Source of the DNA: SAR202 cluster bacterium
Lineage (GTDB): Bacteria; Chloroflexota; Dehalococcoidia; UBA3495
Length of the DNA: 22,086 nucleotides
Assembly: GCA_009392775.1 (NCBI GenBank)
Contig: VFFT01000081.1
Location: 1 to 22,086, forward strand
Reading direction: 5' to 3'
Shown: positions 16,102 through 22,086 of the stretch, one piece after another
Layout: the number at the start of each line of letters is the position of its first letter
How positions within the stretch are numbered: position 1 is the first letter of the stretch
Program-made: the position numbers and the translations under genes
The notes under the pieces: model-generated
The model's input: only the letters and a program-made list of their open reading frames with translations
What the model was told of the DNA's origin: nothing
The model's database searches: none

Positions 16102-17431
16102 CACTGTACATGGTCTCCAGAAGGCAGAAGGTGTGCTAACGCGCTTTGACCCACTAGATATTGGTTCACTACCAGAATCCATAGTACAGCGCACGCACGA
16201 ACTATTTGGTCCAAATACTAGCCCTCAGGATTCCGTACTAAAAATACTTGCTGACGTGAGAGATAAGGGTGACGAAGCAGTCTTCCACTATGCAGAGTTA
16301 CTAGATGATACTTCACTGAAGAGTGCTGAAGTCTCCCTAAAAGACCTAGAATTGGCTAGAGAATCACTATCAGATCATCTAGTACAGTCTTTACATCTAG
16401 CCGCCGAGCGTATTGAACACTTTCACAAATCCACATTGCCCGAAAACTGGGTAGACTACCAAAGCGGATTAGGAGAATTGATTAGGCCATTGGAACGAGT
16501 TGGACTATACGCCCCCGGGGGAACGGCAGCATACCCTTCCACAGTGCTCATGACAGCTATACCGGCTCGAGTTGCTGGAGTTAAGGAGATAATACTTACA
16601 ACTCCAAAACGCGGAGAGCAGCCCATAAACCCAGCGGTACTAGTTGCAGCAGAGATTGCGGGTGTCGACAAGGTATACCAGATCGGCGGAGTACAGGCCA
16701 TTGGAGCATTAGCTTACGGAACGGAATCTATTCGAAAAGTCGACAAAATTTGCGGCCCAGGAAACATATTTGTGGCATATGCCAAGAAGATTGTCCAAGG
16801 CCAAGTCGACATCGACGGCATATTTGGTCCCACTGAGACTATTGTCATAGCCGACAGCTCAGCAAATGCCCAGTTCTGTGCTGCAGATCTAATCGCTCAA
16901 GCCGAACATGATCCTCTTGCAACCGCGATCCTGGTAACTAACTCTCCAAAGCTTGTCGAGGAAATCGAACTGGAACTAGACAGGCAAATCGCAAATATTG
17001 ACAGAGGCCCAACCGTAAGAGACTCTCTGTTAAAACAAGGGAAGATTGTAGTACTAGATTCGATATCAGAGGCCATTGAACTAGCTAACCGCATTGCGCC
17101 AGAACACCTATGTTTAATGGTTCAAAATCCCTGGGAGTATGTTGATCACGTTAGACACGCCGGCGGACTATTTCTCGGCGAATTCTCTCCTGAGGTAATG
17201 GGAGATTATATAGCTGGGCCTAGTCACGTCATGCCCACAGGCGGTACCGCAAGATTCAGCTCAGCATTGAGCGTACATCAGTTCTTAAGAACCATGCCGG
17301 TGGTTGGCCTAAGCCGAAATAGTTTCTCTGAGCTTGGTAATGCAGCAATCGCAATCGCACAGGCAGAGGGATTAGGGGGCCATTCACAAGCAATAAAGAT
17401 ACGTATGAATCACCTCATAAGTTCACAATAA
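16091..17431 (+). CDS. hisD: Histidinol dehydrogenase
   Basis: HisD is a zinc enzyme that oxidises L-histidinol twice with NAD to L-histidine. The 446-residue protein carries GLYAPGGTAAYPS near the start of the NAD fold, GPGNIFVAYAKK, GPTETIVIAD, QAEHDP (Gln270, His273), APEHL (Glu338, His339), GDYIAGPSHVMPTGGTARF with Asp372, and GGHSQAI with His431. These correspond by motif to the zinc ligands and catalytic Glu-His pair of the E. coli enzyme. The frame stays open upstream to an ATG at 15995. However, the start is GTG at 16091: AAGGAG (16078-16083) lies 7 nt before it, and the upstream codons show no HisD similarity. It overlaps the phospholipase-like gene by 11 nt, which suggests coupled translation. 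Confidence 0.96.
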   Translation: MKLNTVHGLQKAEGVLTRFDPLDIGSLPESIVQRTHELFGPNTSPQDSVLKILADVRDKGDEAVFHYAELLDDTSLKSAEVSLKDLELARESLSDHLVQSLHLAAERIEHFHKSTLPENWVDYQSGLGELIRPLERVGLYAPGGTAAYPSTVLMTAIPARVAGVKEIILTTPKRGEQPINPAVLVAAEIAGVDKVYQIGGVQAIGALAYGTESIRKVDKICGPGNIFVAYAKKIVQGQVDIDGIFGPTETIVIADSSANAQFCAADLIAQAEHDPLATAILVTNSPKLVEEIELELDRQIANIDRGPTVRDSLLKQGKIVVLDSISEAIELANRIAPEHLCLMVQNPWEYVDHVRHAGGLFLGEFSPEVMGDYIAGPSHVMPTGGTARFSSALSVHQFLRTMPVVGLSRNSFSELGNAAIAIAQAEGLGGHSQAIKIRMNHLISSQ

Positions 17432-17459
17432 TAAATTGCAATTGTAGTAAGGAAACAAC

Positions 17460-18551
17460 ATGCCCAGTATAAGAGATTTGATGGTACCCCACTTGAGATC
17501 TTTAGACACCTACCAGGGTGTTGATCCAATGGAAGTTATGGCAGAACGAGCTGGAATACCGGCCAGCGATATAATACGTCTGAATGGTAACGAAAATCCA
17601 TATGGGCCGTCCCCACAGGTGACACGAGCTCTGGGCTCATTCGAGCACTACAATCACTATCCGGATCCTGGACAGAGGACTTTGCGCGGTATCTTGTCGC
17701 ATTATCTCAATATAGCACCCGAGTTAATCGTATGCGGGAACGGAAGCGATGAACTCATCGATTTGATTCTAAGATTATTTCTGGCACCTGGAGACAATAT
17801 AATACTTCCTACACCTACTTTCGGAATGTATGCCTTTAGCGCCGAAGTCGTAGGAGGACGCGCTATCAGCGTTCCCAGAACATCTGATTTTGAAATCGAT
17901 GAACAGGCTATTCTTAGATCAATCGATTCCCACACGAAAGCAATATTTTTCGCGTCGCCGAACAACCCCACAGGAAACACCGCTTCAGACAAGCAAATCA
18001 GGGCTCTGCTAGATACAGGTGTTATAGTTGTAGTAGATGAGACATATTACGAGTTCTGCGGGCAGTCCTCCCTCAATTTATTATCCGAATACGAAAACCT
18101 CATTATCCTTAGGACATTCAGTAAATGGGCTGGTCTCGCCGGCCTAAGAATAGGCTTAGGTGTTATGTCTGAAAGTCTAGCGGGAACAATGATGAGCATG
18201 AAGCCTCCGTACAATGTCAATCTAGCAGCAGAAGTCGCACTAACAGCTTCTCTAGAAGATCGTGAGACCCTAATGACCCGTGTTGATGCTATCGTGCAGG
18301 AGCGAAGTCGCCTAATGGCAAACCTGAGCGACATACCGAATGTTAAACCATATCCTTCAGAGGCCAATTTCATTCTAACGCAACTTCCCGATGGGCGCGG
18401 AAAGGAAATCTTTGAAGGACTATGTAGTCGCGGTATATTTCTTCGATACTTCGGGAGAGAACCATTAACAGATTTTGTACGAATGAGCGTAGGGCTGCCT
18501 AGTGAGAACGACGCGGTAATTGACGCTCTAACTGCATTAGTTGGAGGATAA
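17460..18551 (+). CDS. hisC: Histidinol-phosphate aminotransferase
   Basis: This PLP enzyme exchanges an amino group between imidazole-acetol phosphate and glutamate in histidine synthesis. In 363 residues it has LNGNENPYGPSP near residue 40, CGNGSDELIDL, SPNNPTGN, VVDETYYEF, and TFSKWAGLAGLRIG. In the last of these, Lys222 is the Schiff-base lysine and the following Arg binds phosphate. The C-terminus has RYFGREPLTDFVRMSVG with the substrate-carboxylate or phosphate Arg. This is a type I fold, family length, with nothing missing. The ATG at 17460 has AAGGA about 7 nt upstream. It lies 28 nt after hisD and two nt before hisB. A closely related aminotransferase for another substrate is possible in principle, but the operon settles the call. 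Confidence 0.95.
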   Translation: MPSIRDLMVPHLRSLDTYQGVDPMEVMAERAGIPASDIIRLNGNENPYGPSPQVTRALGSFEHYNHYPDPGQRTLRGILSHYLNIAPELIVCGNGSDELIDLILRLFLAPGDNIILPTPTFGMYAFSAEVVGGRAISVPRTSDFEIDEQAILRSIDSHTKAIFFASPNNPTGNTASDKQIRALLDTGVIVVVDETYYEFCGQSSLNLLSEYENLIILRTFSKWAGLAGLRIGLGVMSESLAGTMMSMKPPYNVNLAAEVALTASLEDRETLMTRVDAIVQERSRLMANLSDIPNVKPYPSEANFILTQLPDGRGKEIFEGLCSRGIFLRYFGREPLTDFVRMSVGLPSENDAVIDALTALVGG

Positions 18552-18553
18552 CA

Positions 18554-19183
18554 TTGGCAACATCTGAACAAAATAACAAACCAGACCTGCAGAGATCAGC
18601 TTCTTTACAGCGCAAAACCGGAGAAACTGAAATATCGCTTAGCGTAACATTAGACGGACAAGGAACATATCAGATTGATACTGGAAACGGATTCCTTGAC
18701 CACATGGTGAGTCAGATAGCGAGACATGGACTATTTGATATTACTTTAACCGCCAGAGGTGATACGAACGTTGGTTGGCATCACCTAGTAGAAGATGTCG
18801 CAATATGTCTAGGGCGTGCTTTCGGTCAAGCGCTCGGCGAACCGAGGGGTATTCGAAGAATGGGGCACGCTATAGTGCCGCTCGATGAGACATTAGTCAG
18901 GGTAGCAGTGGACTGGAGCGGACGGGGATATGCCTCTGTAGAAACGACTCTTGACGATATAATGGTGGAGACATTATCAGGGGACTTGGTAAGCCACTTT
19001 TTAGAATCATTCGCACTAGAGGCAAAAATTAACTTGCACGCCAAGGTTTTGGAAGGGACAAGCCCTCACCATAAGGCTGAAGCACTATGCAAGGCTTTAG
19101 CTAGAGCTCTTAGAGATGCAATAGAACCTGACCCTCGAGCCGAGAATCAGGTTCCTAGTACTAAAGACACCTTAAACTCGTAA
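18554..19183 (+). CDS. hisB: Imidazoleglycerol-phosphate dehydratase
   Basis: The enzyme dehydrates imidazole-glycerol phosphate to imidazole-acetol phosphate. This is the monofunctional form of 209 residues, without the histidinol phosphatase domain of E. coli HisB. The metal-ligand motifs are all present: GFLDHM, HHLVED, SHFLESFA and SPHHKAEA, plus GIRRMGHA, PLDETL and WSGRGY. In the first di-His motif, the usual Asp-Asp before HHTxED is Gly-Trp (VGWHHLVED). The C-terminus has about 15 polar residues beyond the fold. The start is TTG at 18554 with GGAGG 6 nt upstream inside the end of hisC, so hisC-hisB translation is probably coupled. It is the last his gene in view. hisH, hisA, hisF and hisI are not in the window. 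Confidence 0.95.
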   Translation: MATSEQNNKPDLQRSASLQRKTGETEISLSVTLDGQGTYQIDTGNGFLDHMVSQIARHGLFDITLTARGDTNVGWHHLVEDVAICLGRAFGQALGEPRGIRRMGHAIVPLDETLVRVAVDWSGRGYASVETTLDDIMVETLSGDLVSHFLESFALEAKINLHAKVLEGTSPHHKAEALCKALARALRDAIEPDPRAENQVPSTKDTLNS

Positions 19184-19196
19184 GTGCCCCTACCTA

Positions 19197-19988
19197 TTAC
19201 ATAGACCTGCCTTTTCTGGCTATAAATTCAGGGAATGCTTGATCTGCTTTGTACCCACGTACAACGTTGGTAGTGTATTCGTGCTCGTTGTTCCACTGAC
19301 CCTCCAGATCCTGGCCCATATGCTGCAACAACAAAGCTTTTACGCCCATTACTGACTCCCGTCGGTTTCCAGATATAGCGGTGGCTATCTCCATAGTTTT
19401 GGCTTTAAGCTGATCCGACGGAACCAGATGATTTAGGAGACCGATTCGGTAGGATTCTTCGGCGTCAACAACTCTACCGCTAAAGAGTAATTCCTTAGCT
19501 ATTGGCCACCCTACCTGATTAGGCAATGTCCAAGTACAATTAATTCTGCCATAAGCTGCGGCTAAAAACCGAAAACTAGTGTTTTCACAACCTATTCGAA
19601 AGTCGAGGGAAGATGCCAGGACCGAGCCACCACCATAGGCTAGACCATTCATCATCCCTATGACAGGTTTCGGAGAGGCACTCAGTTCGTAACCACCTCG
19701 ACTGCGAAGTGCGCTGGCGGCATCTAGCTCTTCCTGTGTAAGATCACCGTCTTGAATTCGTTTGTCATTTTCACGTTGTTCATGGATATCACCACCGGCC
19801 GAAAACGCTCGGCTACCCGAGCCAGTTAGTACTATGCACCCGACCTCATCGTCGTTATTGGCAATAGTAACCGCATCATGAAGTTCATTACTCAACTGCC
19901 TATTCATAGCGTTGAGCACCTCAGGGCGATTCAGCGTAATGATTGCTACTCCATCTTCTTTTTCCGTCAATATATGATCGTAGGCCAT
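19197..19988 (-). CDS. Enoyl-CoA hydratase/isomerase (crotonase) family protein
   Basis: This 263-residue crotonase-fold protein binds an acyl-CoA. It has LNRPEVLNAMNRQLSNEL near residue 20, the first oxyanion-hole segment FSAGGDIHE, and the second, NGLAYGGGSVLASSLDFRI. The two Glu residues that hydrate the double bond in classical enoyl-CoA hydratase are not where expected: GGGSVLA has Ser instead of Glu, and the usual PExxLG is AAYGR. Simple hydratase activity is therefore doubtful, and an isomerase, hydrolase or other crotonase reaction is possible. The start is ATG at 19988 because GGAGG lies 5 nt before it; the TTG at 20000 contains that Shine-Dalgarno sequence. Its end faces the hisB end 13 nt away, without a visible terminator. 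Confidence 0.9.
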   Translation of the reverse strand: MAYDHILTEKEDGVAIITLNRPEVLNAMNRQLSNELHDAVTIANNDDEVGCIVLTGSGSRAFSAGGDIHEQRENDKRIQDGDLTQEELDAASALRSRGGYELSASPKPVIGMMNGLAYGGGSVLASSLDFRIGCENTSFRFLAAAYGRINCTWTLPNQVGWPIAKELLFSGRVVDAEESYRIGLLNHLVPSDQLKAKTMEIATAISGNRRESVMGVKALLLQHMGQDLEGQWNNEHEYTTNVVRGYKADQAFPEFIARKGRSM

Positions 19989-20021
19989 TTCATCCTCCAA
20001 GGGTTTATGCGTATTGATCCA

Positions 20022-20048
20022 CTAAGGACTGCACTAACACAGCCTTAG
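20022..20048 (-). promoter_or_regulatory. Hairpin at the predicted 5' end of the crotonase mRNA
   Basis: CTAAGG (20022-20027) pairs with CCTTAG (20043-20048), and inside it CTG (20029-20031) pairs with CAG (20040-20042), leaving one bulged base and an 8-nt loop. The predicted start of the minus-strand transcript, near 20047, would place this stem at the extreme 5' end, where it could protect the mRNA. Confidence 0.45.
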
Positions 20049-20053
20049 ACTAC

Positions 20054-20082
20054 ATTCTATGTTGGGAGTAAGGTGTCGTCAA
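20054..20082 (-). promoter_or_regulatory. Sigma70-type promoter of the crotonase gene
   Basis: On the minus strand TTGACG (20082-20077) is followed after exactly 17 nt by TAGAAT (20059-20054), each with five of six consensus matches. The start would be near 20047, about 60 nt before the ATG at 19988. Confidence 0.7.
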
Positions 20083-20121
20083 ATACGATACTGTGGCAAT
20101 AACACTACCTCCAAAGAAATA

Positions 20122-20151
20122 TTGGAGACTCAACTATACTAGTAGTATAAT
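20122..20151 (+). promoter_or_regulatory. Candidate promoter and overlapping palindrome upstream of the reductase gene
   Basis: A perfect -10 box, TATAAT (20146-20151), lies 18 nt after TTGGAG (20122-20127), a weak -35. The -10 overlaps the right half of a 15-bp palindrome, TATACTAGTAGTATA (20135-20149), which could be an operator. The start would be near 20158, about 60 nt before the GTG at 20218. Confidence 0.5.
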
Positions 20152-20217
20152 CACCATTACCATTAATCAAACGAGTTCTCGTAACTACAACTATCTTCAA
20201 GTGTAAGAGGCTGGGAA

Positions 20218-21396
20218 GTGGAAGACGTCATAATAGTTGGAGCGGGTCCAGCTGGGAACAATGCAGCGCTGTTACTGACGCAGAGTGGATACAAAGTTAC
20301 AGTTATAGATTACCGACACGATATTGGGAACAAACCGTGTACTGGAATCGTTGGCAAAGAGTGCGCATCAAAATTCCCAATACCCCCGGAGTATATCTAC
20401 AGAGAAGCAAAAACTGCCACCTTCATAGCTCCAAATGGGTCACAGTTAAATATAGACACCGGTAAAACCCAAGCTTACATTATCGACAGAGCCAATTACG
20501 TAGCACATTTCGCTCATAAGGCTCAAGCTGCTGGTGCCTCATACAAACTTGGTAAACGAGTGCTGAATATATCCATATTAGACGATCAAGTCCAAGTGAG
20601 CACAGATTCTGAGACTTACGCCTGCAGATCTGTCATTCTCGCATCAGGGTTTGGGTCCCCTCTGGTTAGTAATCTAGGCTTAGGCAAGGTACCGGATTAC
20701 GTCAGCGGCGTACAGATATCAGCAAAAGTTGAAGACCTTGAGAACCTGCATGTATATCTAGGAGAACAGAACGCACCTGGATTCTTTTCCTGGGCGGTGC
20801 CCACTCTGCCGGGAGAGGCGTTGATTGGTCTTATGACCAGAAAACATGCACCTGACCACCTCCAATCATTCTTGGAGTCTCTCCAGAGCCAAAACATCCT
20901 CCGAGATGTCATTGGCAAACCTGTCAAATGGGGGATACCTCTTCGTCCTTTAAAAAAGACTTACTCCGACCGAGTTCTGGTAATTGGCGATGCTGCAGGT
21001 CAAGTAAAGCCAACCACTGGAGGTGGAATTTACTACGCTCTCATGGCCAGTTCTATATCAGCAGAAATACTTAGCAAAGCCTTGAAAAACCGTGATCTAT
21101 CAGCCAAAGCATTGAGCCCGTACCAGAGGCGATGGAAACAATTATTATCAACAGAGCTAGAAAGCGGCTACTCCGCGCGAAGGCTCTACGAATATCTGAG
21201 CGACAGACAGATTGATTCTATAATGAGCCAAGCGAGAACCAAAGGCTTCACAGAGCAAATAATCGGTTGTGAAGATATTTCCTTCGATTGGCACAGCAAA
21301 TTAATCGGAAGGATGATCAATTATCCGGGTATACACAATGTACTTAGACTCATCAACCCCATATTTGCAAAATTAGCTCAGCAAACCGATATCTGA
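20218..21396 (+). CDS. Geranylgeranyl reductase-family FAD-dependent oxidoreductase
   Basis: This 392-residue flavoprotein has the FAD dinucleotide motif IVGAGPAGNNAALLL at residues 6-20. PCTGIVG follows near residue 41, corresponding to the cysteine-containing loop of the geranylgeranyl-reductase family. GDAAGQVKPTTGGGIYYAL near residue 260 is the second FAD motif with the family-typical continuation. Members reduce isoprenoid double bonds in chlorophyll, menaquinone or ether-lipid chains, or act on other lipophilic substrates; the substrate here cannot be told. No membrane segment is evident, though such enzymes often bind membranes at the C-terminal part. The start is GTG at 20218 with AAGAGG 7 nt upstream. 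The gene has its own promoter divergent from the crotonase, and it ends 13 nt from the convergent DUF429 gene. Confidence 0.9.
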   Translation: MEDVIIVGAGPAGNNAALLLTQSGYKVTVIDYRHDIGNKPCTGIVGKECASKFPIPPEYIYREAKTATFIAPNGSQLNIDTGKTQAYIIDRANYVAHFAHKAQAAGASYKLGKRVLNISILDDQVQVSTDSETYACRSVILASGFGSPLVSNLGLGKVPDYVSGVQISAKVEDLENLHVYLGEQNAPGFFSWAVPTLPGEALIGLMTRKHAPDHLQSFLESLQSQNILRDVIGKPVKWGIPLRPLKKTYSDRVLVIGDAAGQVKPTTGGGIYYALMASSISAEILSKALKNRDLSAKALSPYQRRWKQLLSTELESGYSARRLYEYLSDRQIDSIMSQARTKGFTEQIIGCEDISFDWHSKLIGRMINYPGIHNVLRLINPIFAKLAQQTDI

Positions 21397-21409
21397 CGGT
21401 TAGTCATAT

Positions 21410-22057
21410 CTATTTGGATGAAATTAATTTTGGCACCGCCAATATGCCTTCATCACCGGACCCCAAAAGCTCAGTGGCACTTTCGCGATATAAAATACCG
21501 GTGTACGCGTTTAATAACGCGTCGCAGGCACGTATATCAAGAGATTCAGAATACGAATTTAGCCCAGTTATCATAGGGTAAAGCCTGGAGACTATGAAGG
21601 TTAAGCTACCAGGGTTGTTTTTGGGTGGAACACTGTCACCGAACAGAATCACTTTACTAGCATGTGGATAGACTTCGACTACCGGATAACCCATACCTTC
21701 TAATATCTCGCGGATAGTAATTGCTCTATATATTAATTTAGTGATAATCGAACCCTTGCTAGTAAAGAAACAACTTATTCCCATTTGAGCCAGTTCTATC
21801 TCACATAGTCTCCCTTTTTGAGTATGGTTATCTGATACACATTGGCACTGCTTATCAAGACAACACATGCCGCTAGGGAGTGTTAATGGAGTACCAATCG
21901 CAATCTGATTAGGCGTCTGATCAACCACTATTTGTGACAATTCTTCATTTGTGTTGAAATGCGTCAGTGACTGAAGTGACTTATCAGACTCAGATAGAAT
22001 TGCAACTGCACTCTCGTGCTGTGGTGAACTTCGTAGATCTATACCTAGAACCGTCAT
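21410..22057 (-). CDS. DUF429 / COG2410-type predicted nuclease (RNase H-like fold)
   Basis: The 215-residue protein starts MTVLGIDLRSS, the first strand of an RNase H-like fold with its Asp. It contains IGTPLTLPSG, a long middle with GISCFFTSKGSIITKLIYRA, VVEVYPHASKVILFG, and a late Asp in RACDALLNAYTG followed by EG...VP at the end. This is the pattern of the DUF429 predicted nucleases, whose biological role is not established. The usual Asp in IDxPL is replaced (IGTPL). Six cysteines lie within about 40 residues around CCLDKQCQC and might bind a metal. The ATG at 22057 is chosen because the fold begins there and GGGGGA lies 4-5 nt upstream; a TTG at 22078 would add seven residues. Confidence 0.78.
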   Translation of the reverse strand: MTVLGIDLRSSPQHESAVAILSESDKSLQSLTHFNTNEELSQIVVDQTPNQIAIGTPLTLPSGMCCLDKQCQCVSDNHTQKGRLCEIELAQMGISCFFTSKGSIITKLIYRAITIREILEGMGYPVVEVYPHASKVILFGDSVPPKNNPGSLTFIVSRLYPMITGLNSYSESLDIRACDALLNAYTGILYRESATELLGSGDEGILAVPKLISSK

Positions 22058-22086
22058 ACTTCCCCCACACTTACCCAACTGGTCCG

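Noticed and set aside
18047..18571. 174-codon open frame on the minus strand under hisC
   Set aside because: Rich in Arg and Ser with no recognisable motif and fully covered by the clear hisC gene; a coding shadow.
1..22086. CRISPR arrays, tRNA or rRNA genes, insertion sequences, phage or defence genes
   Set aside because: Intergenic gaps are short and none holds regularly spaced repeats, a tRNA-like fold or terminal inverted repeats with a transposase.

Overview
The window is about 22 kb of compact bacterial chromosome at moderate GC, with 17 protein genes. No tRNA, rRNA, insertion sequence, phage gene or CRISPR array was seen. Gene content points to an uncultured, probably marine, member of the Chloroflexota (Dehalococcoidia / SAR202-like). 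The clues are a CobN-type cobaltochelatase with a fused ChlI-ChlD partner, a HisZ plus long HisG pair, a single-chain glycyl-tRNA synthetase, and several redox and CoA-type accessory enzymes. This placement is inference from gene content, not from a marker-gene comparison. Six of the 17 chosen starts are not ATG: GTG for cobN, glyQS, hisD and the reductase, TTG for the ChlID-like gene and hisB. Most of these have a good Shine-Dalgarno sequence.

Layout, left to right. Positions 1-1522 hold the 3' part of a xanthine-dehydrogenase-type molybdenum hydroxylase large subunit and a small MoaD/ThiS-like protein whose diglycine is followed by extra residues. Positions 1523-1908 hold a long hairpin, a strong sigma70-like promoter, a cobalamin riboswitch and an intrinsic terminator. 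These control a plus-strand cobalamin cluster: cbiE, cobN and a fused ChlI/ChlD AAA+ plus VWA chelatase motor. A glycyl-tRNA synthetase follows.

Positions 10221-12612 are on the minus strand: a biotin-protein ligase leads into two short-chain dehydrogenases. The first is canonical. The second has lost the nucleotide-binding glycine motif and the catalytic Tyr and Lys. A divergent promoter region with a 9-bp inverted repeat separates birA from a plus-strand histidine cluster: hisZ, hisG, a zinc-phospholipase-C-like gene of unknown role, hisD, hisC and hisB. The junctions from hisG to hisD and between hisC and hisB are so tight that translation is probably coupled. The phospholipase-like gene is the surprise member.

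The right end holds a minus-strand crotonase-family gene lacking the usual hydratase glutamates, a divergent geranylgeranyl-reductase-family flavoprotein, and a convergent DUF429 / COG2410-type putative nuclease with a cysteine-rich segment.

I see no defence system or mobile island. The most unusual points are the active/inactive SDR pair, the phospholipase-like gene inside the his operon, HisZ together with a HisG that carries its own C-terminal domain, the MoaD-like protein with a tail after its glycines, and a riboswitch whose conserved core can pair with its own terminator.
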